Below, one piece after another: positions 32,536 through 39,919 of a stretch of 39,919 nucleotides of DNA (positions are counted from its first letter, which is position 1; each line of letters begins with the position of its first letter). A model generated the notes under the pieces. That model worked only from the letters and a program-made list of their open reading frames with translations, was not told where the DNA came from and made no database searches. Location: the NCBI GenBank assembly GCA_024232355.1, contig JAAEPW010000448.1:1-39919 (forward strand), given 5' to 3'. The translations under genes were made by a program, and so were the position numbers. Source of the DNA: Chloroflexota bacterium. Its GTDB lineage: Bacteria > Chloroflexota > Anaerolineae > B4-G1.

Positions 32536-35500
32536 TTAACGGCAAGGGATGGCCGTCAATGTGATATTATAACCGGCAATCTCATCATCATCCCCGTAAT
32601 CAGTTATCTTGACGTAATAGGTTCCCGCCAATAGCGAATCTGTCCCGCACATCCGATCAATTTGTGAGAAACGTTCACTTCCACTGTCGTCGTTGACCTC
32701 AATCTCGGTCAAGTCACTGTCGTACAGCCACATCCTCGTATCCCCCTGTGTGCCAGAGGTCTCAATCACCACGGTGGATTGATCGCTTATCGCAAATTTG
32801 AACCAGTCCGCATCTCCAACCGGCGAAATCTGTCCCCTTTGTGGACTTTCACTGGTGAGAGAAATGGCTCTGCCTGGCCCCATATCCCAGGCTGCTTGGG
32901 TCGCAGTGGCTTGATAAGCAGCAGTGGCAGTAGCCCGAGCGATGGTCGTGGCTGTGGCCTCCGCTGCCGTTGCCGTAGCCTGGGCAACTGCCGTTTCAGT
33001 GGCTCGAACGATTGCCGTTTCGGTGGCCATAGGAGCAAACGTTGCTGTAGCGCGCAATTCAGCCTCTTGGGTACGGAGGATTGAGGTCATCTGGATAGCA
33101 GTATCCGCTTCGGCAGTAGCGGCCTGGGCAGCCAGTTGCTGTGCCGTATCCGCTTCGGCAGTAGCAGCCTGGGCAGTCAATTGCTGTGCCACATTCACTT
33201 CGGCAGTAGCAGCTTGAGCAGTTAACTGGACAGCAATGCTTGTTTCGGCAGCAGTGGCCTGGTTTTGCAATTGAGATTGATAGTATATGCCTAGTACTAC
33301 TATCACACATGCAAATACAGCGAGTAGCGCCAAAATCACTTTTGTTAACGTAGACTTGGACATATCTATTACCTCAACTTGGCCAGTTTCCTGTCGCACG
33401 CTCTGGCTTTGTTTCCAGGCAGTGCGTTGTGCCTTGTGCTCCTGCTGTAAACGTTTGTACTTTTGTTGCAAACTCGTGTGTTTCTGTTGCAGATTCTCAT
33501 ATCCTTGTTGCAAACTCGCATAGTCTTGTTGCAGATTCTCGTGTCCCTGTTCCAAACTCGCATAGTCTTGTTGCAGATTCTCGTGTCCCTGTTCCAAACT
33601 CGCATAGTCTTGTTGCAGGTTCTCGTGTCTCTGTTGCAAACTCGCATGGTCTTGTTGCAGGTTCTCGTGTCCCTGTTCCAAACTCACATGGTCTTGTTGC
33701 AGGTTCTCGTGCCCCTGTTCCAAACTCGCATAGTCCTGTTGCAGATTCTCGTGCCCCTGTTGTAAACTCGTGTATTTCAGTTGCAGGTTATCGTATCTTT
33801 GTTGCAAACTCGCGTATGTCTGTTGCAGACTCTCGTGCCCTGTCAAAATCTGATAAATGTGGGCAACAGAACATTGATTATCACGAAACAACTCTACCCC
33901 AACCTGCCGTACTATCTGTATTGCCTGGATCTTGGATTGGAGATCACCTCTATACAACTCAATCGCCTGATGGTATACAGTGCGCTTATGTTCCAAGGTG
34001 GCTATTGCTTGATTACAGCGTTTAAAAACAGCATCTTTCACTCTGGCGGATTCCGCCAGACTTTGCAATGTCTGGCCCAAGTTCAAAGCATCATTGATGT
34101 CTTGAATAAACTTGGCCTCACGTGCATACTGCTCCAATGCTAGCAACAGGACCATGGCCACTTGTTCCGCTTCACGCTGGACGGCAATATTGCCTGGGAA
34201 CCGATTTAGCAAATAGTGCGCCTGCCTCGCCAACTCTTTCGCGGGAACGTCTGGATGTTGGCTCGCCCGGCTCAACGCTTCCAACTCCCGTACAGGTTCA
34301 AAAACAGCATCCAATGCCTGACGGATTTCAACGTTCCCTCGGGTGAGGAGTAGCACCTGATCGTATAAGGATTTGGCTTCTCCATAGTGTCCCGCATTCA
34401 CCAGGCGAGGAAGTTGCACCTGCCCATCTTTCAACTTTCCTTCAGTCTCGGCCAGGCGCTCACATTCAACCTTTTCATAGGCCAGATCCACAATGGTCAG
34501 TTCCACTGCGTTCTGATAGACGATCTCGGAGAGCAAGTCTCGCGCGATCTGATATTTCTCGGCGGCCTCGAAGAATTCACCATTGCCTCGCCGGACGGTT
34601 GCCTCTATCAATACTTGATAGAGATCAGACTCGCGCTCAAGGCTCTGTAGCATTACGTGAGTTTTGCTATTTTCTGGCAAACCGTCCCGGGCTGATTCCA
34701 GTTCCTTTGTTACTTTCCGCCATTGTCCCGATTCTAATGCTTTCACAGCGGCAATCAAGTGATGCACAACGTTGCGAAACTGGACAGCTATTCCCTCCTC
34801 CAAACCTACCTTGGCTGCATCAACCAGGCAACGCCAGCGAGCCACCCGCAACTGGAACCCGGGGGAATTGTCTGTCTCAAACTTGGCTTTGTTCAATGCA
34901 GCTTCTGCCGTAGAAAACATACCAAGCTCCAGATTGAACCTGGCACTTTCCAGCAGTCTTTGCCCCCGCCCCCGGAATAGATTCTCTGCTTCCTGGGAGA
35001 GTCGGTGTGCATCCTCCAACCCTTTCTGCCAGGCTAAATCCAGCAACCACCAGGCGCGCTCAGACTGCCCAAGATCTTCCTTGGCCTGTTCCAAAGCCTG
35101 TTGTCCCGCTCGATAAAGTTCCTCGGCAGTCCGCACATAAGCACCTTGCCGTTGTGCCATCATCGCCGACAGTCCTTCTGCCGTGGGTCGAGCTTGCCGG
35201 GTGGGGCGTAGACACGCCTCTAGCACGCTGCGCCACGCGACGCTCAACTGACCCCACTCGTGGCTGGTAGTGACTCCCAACATCAAGGCAGGTGTCACCC
35301 CCAACAGCAATGCGTACCACATCTCTCCAAACTTGTATACGTCCTCCGGCGCTCGGGCTGTACCTCTCTCCACCACGTCCCAGCCCAGCACGATCAAACG
35401 CTGCTGTTCCGCATCCCAATACAAATCGCCCAGTTTGCGATCTGATTGGCTGATGCTCACCTGTTTGTGCATAAAGTCCAAAAACCAGGCGTACTGATAA

Positions 35501-35895
35501 GCTGGCTCCACCAAGATCTCTTGCCGACGGACCAGGTCACCTTCATCCAACACCAGTTTGGTCAGCGTGTCCACTCGAATCAATTCAGTCACCAACGCAG
35601 CCTGTCCTTCAGGCTCGAGCGTGGCCTTGTGGATGAAGGCTGGGACCAGCGGAGCTTTGGTTTCCCCGGGCCAAGTTCCAGCCCCCGCATTCAACAAACG
35701 GTTCAGGGTATCGTATTCCGCATCGAACTGCTGCCGCATCGCAGGATCAGTTATCTTGATCGCAACTTGTTCGGCAATTCCAGCTTTTTCCGCCACGCCA
35801 CGCCACACGGCAGCAATCGCTCCATCGCCCAACCGTTCCACCAGGCGATAGGTTTCTCCATTTTCTGTTCGAACGACTTTGTCTATTTTTGGCAT
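32536..35895 (-). CDS. Kinase-like / TPR-like / coiled-coil / TM / PPC-domain protein, probable pseudokinase
   Basis: This 1119-residue protein starts with a Ser/Thr-kinase-like fold: glycine loop GDGAIAAVW (23-31), Lys47 in VAIKI, a helix-C Glu near 60, and APEDVYKFGEMWYALLLG (182-199), as in the kinase C-lobe. The catalytic loop reads SDRKLGDLY instead of HRDLKPxN, and the DFG position reads GWD (171-173), so metal binding, and probably catalysis, is lost. A helical repeat region (about 240-660) is followed by a coiled coil of 19 heptads (about 690-822), a TM helix (about 848-868), an Ala/Thr-rich stalk with 15-residue repeats, and a C-terminal PPC-like sandwich (about 1010-1119; GDADWFKF, YYVKI). 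The kinase fold and coiled coil are inside, the stalk and PPC domain outside. No clear Shine-Dalgarno precedes ATG 35895. Confidence 0.9.
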   Translation of the reverse strand: MPKIDKVVRTENGETYRLVERLGDGAIAAVWRGVAEKAGIAEQVAIKITDPAMRQQFDAEYDTLNRLLNAGAGTWPGETKAPLVPAFIHKATLEPEGQAALVTELIRVDTLTKLVLDEGDLVRRQEILVEPAYQYAWFLDFMHKQVSISQSDRKLGDLYWDAEQQRLIVLGWDVVERGTARAPEDVYKFGEMWYALLLGVTPALMLGVTTSHEWGQLSVAWRSVLEACLRPTRQARPTAEGLSAMMAQRQGAYVRTAEELYRAGQQALEQAKEDLGQSERAWWLLDLAWQKGLEDAHRLSQEAENLFRGRGQRLLESARFNLELGMFSTAEAALNKAKFETDNSPGFQLRVARWRCLVDAAKVGLEEGIAVQFRNVVHHLIAAVKALESGQWRKVTKELESARDGLPENSKTHVMLQSLERESDLYQVLIEATVRRGNGEFFEAAEKYQIARDLLSEIVYQNAVELTIVDLAYEKVECERLAETEGKLKDGQVQLPRLVNAGHYGEAKSLYDQVLLLTRGNVEIRQALDAVFEPVRELEALSRASQHPDVPAKELARQAHYLLNRFPGNIAVQREAEQVAMVLLLALEQYAREAKFIQDINDALNLGQTLQSLAESARVKDAVFKRCNQAIATLEHKRTVYHQAIELYRGDLQSKIQAIQIVRQVGVELFRDNQCSVAHIYQILTGHESLQQTYASLQQRYDNLQLKYTSLQQGHENLQQDYASLEQGHENLQQDHVSLEQGHENLQQDHASLQQRHENLQQDYASLEQGHENLQQDYASLEQGHENLQQDYASLQQGYENLQQKHTSLQQKYKRLQQEHKAQRTAWKQSQSVRQETGQVEVIDMSKSTLTKVILALLAVFACVIVVLGIYYQSQLQNQATAAETSIAVQLTAQAATAEVNVAQQLTAQAATAEADTAQQLAAQAATAEADTAIQMTSILRTQEAELRATATFAPMATETAIVRATETAVAQATATAAEATATTIARATATAAYQATATQAAWDMGPGRAISLTSESPQRGQISPVGDADWFKFAISDQSTVVIETSGTQGDTRMWLYDSDLTEIEVNDDSGSERFSQIDRMCGTDSLLAGTYYVKITDYGDDDEIAGYNITLTAIPCR
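33101..33235 (-). repeat. 45-bp tandem repeat coding an Ala/Gln/Thr stalk
   Basis: Three 45-bp units start at 33101, 33146 and 33191 and encode variants of QLTAQAATAEADTAQ. The first two are nearly identical, the third more diverged. They extend the extracytoplasmic stalk between the TM helix and the PPC domain of the kinase-like protein. Confidence 0.85.
33430..33828 (-). repeat. 42-bp minisatellite coding a regular coiled coil
   Basis: About nine and a half 42-bp units encode 19 heptads alternating LQQDYAS and LEQGHEN types. Several central units (about 33490-33620) are identical or differ by one base, so copy number could change by slippage or recombination without breaking frame, altering coiled-coil length by 14 residues (about 2 nm) per unit. 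Confidence 0.92.
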
Positions 35896-35964
35896 ACTAT
35901 TTTCAGTACAGATTGCTTGCCTTGTGTTTCTCTGTTCTCACCACGAGATATTTTCATTTTACGT

Positions 35965-37908
35965 TTAGGGCCGATCCAGATTCTCAATGGGAAAGTACCC
36001 CTCGATCTCTGCCAATTGCCAATCATCCCTGACTTGACCCTCGACAATACGAACAGTATAGCCTTCAATTACCAGCCCAACTCCAAGTAGTAACTGGTCA
36101 AAGCCTTCTTGCGCTAACGATATCCTCGCTCCTTCCTTGAGCGTTCTCTGTTCGTCTCCTATCCAATTCAAATCGTCCATCTTTACCCAAACTTGGAGCC
36201 TGACGGTCTGGGAGTCTTGAGGAGAGTTCCGGTCGACCCGATCCAACACCACGCCTGCTGGCACGTGAAAGATAGGCCGGAGAGCCCATGTCCCACCCAA
36301 AGGCCCCTCAATTGCGACCTTGTCGTCCGCTATCGCGGGATCAGTTCCCAATTCCCTCTCCCGACTGTCGGATCGACCATCTCCATCCTCATCCCCACCC
36401 TCAATTATCGTCAGGATGATGCTCTCACTGATGCTCTCATTCATCGCCACAGCAATGGTCGTCTGTCCGGCGCTTCTCGCCGTGAAAATCACCGGTGCTG
36501 AACCATCCTCTCCCGTTACAAGTTCCGATGCTATCTCTCCCATACCTGCCGGTTCCATCGTCAGCGTGACCGAGATATCTGGCACAGGCGTCCCGCGCTG
36601 ATCTCGAACGGTGATGGACAGATTCGATTGCTCATCAATCAAAAGTTCCGTTGGATCAGCCTGAATCTCGACCACGCTTGGCCCAAGTTCACCTATGGTC
36701 AATGTGACTCGTTCTTCCTGCTCCTCGGCTCGCACCACGATCACGACCTCTCCGGGCGTCTCCCCCAGGCGGCACCAGGCTTCGGTTGCGCCGTTTTCGT
36801 CTGTGTTGCGTGTGGTGACAAAGCTATCCAGGATTGGCTGCTCATCATCTCCCAGGAACCATGCTTCGGCCGCTCCCGTTATCTCTAGCGTGACCAACCT
36901 ATCGGGCATCGAGTTGCCCAGTCCATCTTTCAGGATTATGCCCAAACGTACCTCGTCGTCTCCACTATTCCAAAACTCCGTCTCGCTTGGAGTAACGGTC
37001 AGTTCTGTCATATTATTGACCAACTCTAACTCTAGCCTGCTGTTGATCCCTGATCCGTCTTGAGCCTCGGCAATGATGGTCGGATGGCCTTCCTGTGCGC
37101 CTGCTGTGAAGGAAACCGTCCCCTCGCCCGCAATCGTAATCTCATTGGCAGACAACGAACCGCTGCCTGCAGGCTCGACCCGCAAGGTGATAGCCACGTT
37201 CTCCATCGGATTTCCGTGGTTATCAATAGCCCTGATGATGATCTGTGCCGTGTCCCTGCCATCGGCCCGCAGCCTGGTACGGTCAGGATCAAGTTCGATT
37301 CTATCCAGAGTTGGTGGTGGCGTCAGTGCTATGCTAAAGGCGCTCTCCACTCCTCCCACTCCCACTACGATCATGACATCGCCCGAGTTGCTCGTTGGCC
37401 TGAATCTGGTGTAGGCCATACCGTCCCGAGTCGTGGTCACGGGGTCTATCTGTCCATCGAATGCCTCAAAGCGGACGACTGTGCCATCGGCGACATTTTG
37501 GTTGTCTTGGGTAACTATTCGGAAACCGAGTTCTATTGCTTGTGGCTCATCAGTTACAGCGATGTGTGAAGGCAGATTATCAGGATTAATACTGCCGATA
37601 CTGGGCTGCTCTGGGGCGATTTGTGTCAATTCATCTATGCGATTGTCCAATCTCGCCAGTGATACATCAATCGATCTCATTATCCTCAACATCGACCCAA
37701 TTAGAAACACTGTTTGAAAAATTATGATTATGCAAACCCACAAGAGGAATACGCCAACCCGCAATCTGCTAAACTTACCATCTGCCCCTGGCGACCGCCG
37801 CAAGTGTTTGTAGGCAAGACGGTTGCCTGCAACCTTGAATTGCGGCAAGGATTCAGATTCGCTGTGTTCTTGTTCCTCTTGCGCCTCTACTGGCGACGGT
37901 GCATCCAC
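35965..37908 (-). CDS. Membrane-anchored Ig-like (Big-type) repeat protein with Ca-binding-like segment
   Basis: This 647-residue protein starts at GTG 37908, supported by GGAGG seven bases upstream, which itself lies in the last codons of the preceding gene. An acidic cytoplasmic N-terminus (1-50) is followed by one TM helix (about 51-73) and a short helical neck. Three to four invasin-like Ig repeats (about 110-500) have IELDPDRTRLRADG-type starts and GNPMENVAITL-type strands. A DEDGDGRSDSRERELGTDP segment (506-524) resembles thrombospondin type-3 calcium repeats, and a ~115-residue C-terminal domain ends the protein. It projects outward and could act as an adhesin or spacer for the VWA and propeller proteins of this operon. 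A 69-bp spacer precedes the kinase-like gene. Confidence 0.9.
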   Translation of the reverse strand: MDAPSPVEAQEEQEHSESESLPQFKVAGNRLAYKHLRRSPGADGKFSRLRVGVFLLWVCIIIIFQTVFLIGSMLRIMRSIDVSLARLDNRIDELTQIAPEQPSIGSINPDNLPSHIAVTDEPQAIELGFRIVTQDNQNVADGTVVRFEAFDGQIDPVTTTRDGMAYTRFRPTSNSGDVMIVVGVGGVESAFSIALTPPPTLDRIELDPDRTRLRADGRDTAQIIIRAIDNHGNPMENVAITLRVEPAGSGSLSANEITIAGEGTVSFTAGAQEGHPTIIAEAQDGSGINSRLELELVNNMTELTVTPSETEFWNSGDDEVRLGIILKDGLGNSMPDRLVTLEITGAAEAWFLGDDEQPILDSFVTTRNTDENGATEAWCRLGETPGEVVIVVRAEEQEERVTLTIGELGPSVVEIQADPTELLIDEQSNLSITVRDQRGTPVPDISVTLTMEPAGMGEIASELVTGEDGSAPVIFTARSAGQTTIAVAMNESISESIILTIIEGGDEDGDGRSDSRERELGTDPAIADDKVAIEGPLGGTWALRPIFHVPAGVVLDRVDRNSPQDSQTVRLQVWVKMDDLNWIGDEQRTLKEGARISLAQEGFDQLLLGVGLVIEGYTVRIVEGQVRDDWQLAEIEGYFPIENLDRP

Positions 37909-37911
37909 AGA

Positions 37912-39780
37912 CTAACCTCCACGAGGGGCAGTTTCTTCCTCCAAAATGGCAAAGAAACGCTTACCCCTGGCTGCTTGGTTCTCAATACGTTTCCAAATCG
38001 GCCAGTCGCTTATAGTTGTATCTTGGAAAGCGTATTCCACTTGCTTATCTGAGAGATTGATTTTGCCAACCTCCAGTACTGCTGCCAGCCGCCGCAAAAG
38101 ATGGTGGCATTCTTTGCTAAAAACAAAGAACACTTCTGGAAGTGTATAGACTAGTACAGTTCCTATGCGGTCAAACATCCCCTGGCCCAATTTCAGGGCC
38201 TGAACACGGCTTTGATATCGATCATTCGTAGAATTTATCAATATCTTGAGATCATGGATCTCGTCTCCAAGGTTTTGAGCCTGGGTTATGCGTTCATTCC
38301 AGGCATTGACAAATCCATCGAGTTGGATTCTGAGTGTGCTATTCTTGCCCAGTTCCTTACGCCAGATTCGATCAAATTGATCTAGCCTCGGTTGCAAGTT
38401 GTCCACTTGCCTATTCTTCAATAGACCTAACAATCCCTTGTGCATCTCGGCTTGTGCCCTTTCATATCGTTTGGTTATGAGCGAACGCTCCTTGACCTGT
38501 GCTTGTTCCGGTTGAACCAGACTCCACAGTTCGCTGACGGAAATACTGAACGTTTTCAGCCAGATATCCTCCAAAGACTTGATCTCTTTTGGCATCAGTT
38601 GTCTGTCTTGCAGTTTTTTCATACGCCAGGTGGATAATTTTTGTAACGTCTGGTTGGTCCATCCACGTTGAGTCTGATATTCTTTTCGAACAAGATCAAT
38701 CTCGTCACGGTAAGCGTCTACCAAATCGGGCATACGAGAGGCAATGCCAGAAATTCTATCCAGCGCGTGTTGGGCAAAATCAGGTCGAAAACTACGCAGA
38801 GCGCCCATAGCGACGTTCAGATGATTTTGCAAGGAAGCCTCGACCATCAGTCTATTGCGTTCGGCAACCTGACTGCCAAGTTCATCGACGTCTGGTAATT
38901 TGTCCACAGATCGTTGATAGTTTGAGCCAAGTTTGGCTAATTCCTTCAATTTATCAACCTTTTGCTGAGCTTGGACCATTTGTTGGGAGCTAACCTCCCC
39001 CTTGAACTCGGCGACGATCTTTTCCACGCTCTGTTTAAAGGCCCCGCGCTTCTTTTTCAGGTCAGCTACTGCCTGCCAATAACGTTCGAGAGTGTCCTGC
39101 GCGACCTGAGCGGACTGGCACAGACTTTGCAAGGCCTGGCCTAAATTCAAAGCGTCATCAATATCCTCAATGAACCTGGCCTCTTGCGCGCGTTGTTCCA
39201 ATTCAGGTAAAAGAACGTCTAGCACTCGCTTTATTTCTTGCCGGACAGCAATGTGGTCTGGAAATCGGATAATCATATCTCGCGCCTGCTTTACCAACTC
39301 CTGCGGAGAGGTATCCGAGCGTTGGCGCGCCTGGCTCAACGATTCTAATCCCCGCACAGGCGCAAAAACATCATCCAATGCCCGGCGGGCCTCGGCTTTC
39401 CCTCGGGTGAGGAGTAGCACCTCATCATACAACTCCTTGGCCTCAGCATACTTCCCATCATTCACCAGGCAAGGAAGTTGCTCCTGGGCATCTCTCAACT
39501 TGCCTTCGGTTTCGGCCAGGCGCTCACACTCGGCCTTTTCGTAGAGCAGATCCGCAATATTCGGTTCCACAGCATCCCGGTAGGCAATCTCGACCAACAA
39601 CTCTTGTGCCAGCCCATACTTTTCAGCAGCATCTGCGAACTGGACGTTTTCTCGCAGGCCAACTACCTCTGCCAGTGCCAGGTGTAGATTGATTTCCCGA
39701 TCAAGATCATCAAGTATTACGCGAGTTTCGCTATTTTCTGGCAGGTCGTATAGGGCTGACTTTAGTCTATCCCTTGCCTG
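37912..39780 (-). CDS. 3' exon of a gene paralogous to the kinase-like protein (5' part beyond a group II intron)
   Basis: The frame is open from the stop at 37912 up to 39840. Homology to the helical-repeat region of the 32536-35895 protein begins at about 39780: DLPENSETRVIL matches GLPENSKTHVML, then AEKYGLAQELL, ECERLAETEGKL, YDEVLLLTRG and DDALNLGQALQSL. No ATG, GTG or TTG codon occurs in frame between 39600 and the intron edge, and the TTG at 39600 lies inside the conserved region, so the true start is upstream. From ~39390 down to 37912 a long helical region with no TM helix follows; the final ~400 residues have no counterpart in the kinase-like protein. The upstream exon probably encodes a kinase-like N-terminus (inference from the paralogue). 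The stop overlaps the Shine-Dalgarno of the next gene. Confidence 0.85.
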   Translation of the reverse strand, partial: QARDRLKSALYDLPENSETRVILDDLDREINLHLALAEVVGLRENVQFADAAEKYGLAQELLVEIAYRDAVEPNIADLLYEKAECERLAETEGKLRDAQEQLPCLVNDGKYAEAKELYDEVLLLTRGKAEARRALDDVFAPVRGLESLSQARQRSDTSPQELVKQARDMIIRFPDHIAVRQEIKRVLDVLLPELEQRAQEARFIEDIDDALNLGQALQSLCQSAQVAQDTLERYWQAVADLKKKRGAFKQSVEKIVAEFKGEVSSQQMVQAQQKVDKLKELAKLGSNYQRSVDKLPDVDELGSQVAERNRLMVEASLQNHLNVAMGALRSFRPDFAQHALDRISGIASRMPDLVDAYRDEIDLVRKEYQTQRGWTNQTLQKLSTWRMKKLQDRQLMPKEIKSLEDIWLKTFSISVSELWSLVQPEQAQVKERSLITKRYERAQAEMHKGLLGLLKNRQVDNLQPRLDQFDRIWRKELGKNSTLRIQLDGFVNAWNERITQAQNLGDEIHDLKILINSTNDRYQSRVQALKLGQGMFDRIGTVLVYTLPEVFFVFSKECHHLLRRLAAVLEVGKINLSDKQVEYAFQDTTISDWPIWKRIENQAARGKRFFAILEEETAPRGG

Positions 39781-39782
39781 CC

Positions 39783-39814
39783 GGGTAGAAGCAGTGGTTA
39801 CCCACCGCTCCCCC
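39783..39814 (-). ncRNA. Group II intron domain VI with bulged branch-point A
   Basis: A 10-bp stem (GGAGCGGTGG with CCACTGCTTC, including two G-U pairs) is closed by a GUAA tetraloop. Below it is a T-A bulge, then GGG/CCC pairing. The bulged A complements position 39786 and lies about 7 bases from the inferred 3' splice site, as expected for the lariat branch point. Confidence 0.8.
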
Positions 39815-39818
39815 CACG

Positions 39819-39851
39819 GAACCGGACGTGAGCAATTCGCTCATCCGGTTC
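39819..39851 (-). ncRNA. Group II intron domain V
   Basis: GAACCGGA pairs perfectly with TCCGGTTC (8 bp), then a 2-base CG bulge, then TGAGC/GCTCA (5 bp) closing a small loop. This two-stem, two-base-bulge layout of about 34 nt is the catalytic domain V of bacterial group II introns. This example is 33 nt with a slightly atypical loop (GAATT). Confidence 0.88.
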
Positions 39852-39919
39852 GTCAGTAGCCATAGGCAAGAACTAGTTCGAGCCAGTGACTAACCCAGGG
39901 CTATTTGGTATCACCCTGG

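Larger units (their letters stand above)
39781..39919 (-). mobile_element. 3' end of a group II intron (continues off the window)
   Basis: On the minus strand this region ends with a domain V hairpin (39819-39851) and a domain VI hairpin (39783-39814), directly followed by sequence homologous to a neighbouring gene. The intron-encoded reverse transcriptase, if present, would lie beyond the right edge. Positions 39852-39919 would be the domain III/IV flank, including a small CCAGGG/CCCTGG hairpin at 39895-39919. The 3' splice site is estimated at 39778-39782. Confidence 0.85.

Noticed and set aside
33430..33828. Regular 42-bp repeats considered as a CRISPR array
   Set aside because: Units are contiguous with no unique spacers and encode continuous heptads within a long gene.
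37912..39600. Treating TTG 39600 as the real start of the last gene
   Set aside because: Homology to the kinase-like protein continues upstream of it to about 39780, where intron structures begin.

Overview
The window looks like a chromosome segment from a filamentous Chloroflexota bacterium (Anaerolineae or Ardenticatenia-like). This is an inference from family content: large tubulin-like proteins, von Willebrand A (VWA) proteins with TP-rich linkers, a giant alpha-2-macroglobulin, effector-associated-domain (EAD) proteins and long kinase/coiled-coil/PPC proteins. No rRNA or tRNA gene was seen. Essentially every gene is on the minus strand, so the window reads biologically from right to left.

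Right part (39919 to 19285): a surface-to-cytoskeleton operon. It starts inside a group II intron, whose domains V and VI lie at 39783-39851. The intron interrupts a gene whose 3' exon (37912-39780) is paralogous to the middle of the kinase-like gene further down. Next come a membrane-anchored Ig-like-repeat protein (35965-37908), a kinase-like/coiled-coil/PPC transmembrane protein (32536-35895), a VWA single-pass protein with a cytoplasmic tail (29689-32496), a stand-alone tubulin-like protein with an intact GTP-binding signature (25984-29655), and a 2177-residue fusion (19342-25875). The fusion reads VWA, VWA, membrane hairpin, CxxCH plus beta-propeller, membrane helix, then a tubulin-like domain with a degenerate signature. 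A 13-bp perfect hairpin at 19285-19314 closes this operon. Together these proteins could link extracellular adhesion or redox sensing to a cytoplasmic tubulin-like polymer.

Middle part (18975 to 10960): a secreted VWA protein, a polytopic membrane protein ending in a macroglobulin (MG) domain, and an alpha-2-macroglobulin. The last has an intact CxEQ thioester motif and an unusual two-helix membrane hairpin at the bait-region position.

Left part (10923 to 1295): an array of small EAD/coiled-coil adaptor genes and two tandem copies of a cassette, each with an EAD protein, an M48-type integral-membrane metallopeptidase with a zinc ribbon, and a six-helix membrane protein. Between the copies are a coiled-coil/TM/Ig protein and an Ig-repeat lipoprotein that share a domain. 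Genes here overlap by 4-11 bp or lie a few bases apart, so they are very likely co-transcribed. The far left (1-1049) is a partial B12-binding-type radical SAM gene, probably a separate unit.

Two candidate undescribed systems stand out. One is the tubulin-pair/VWA/pseudokinase transmembrane system. The other is the duplicated EAD-M48 membrane-protease cassette, perhaps working with the macroglobulin genes just upstream.
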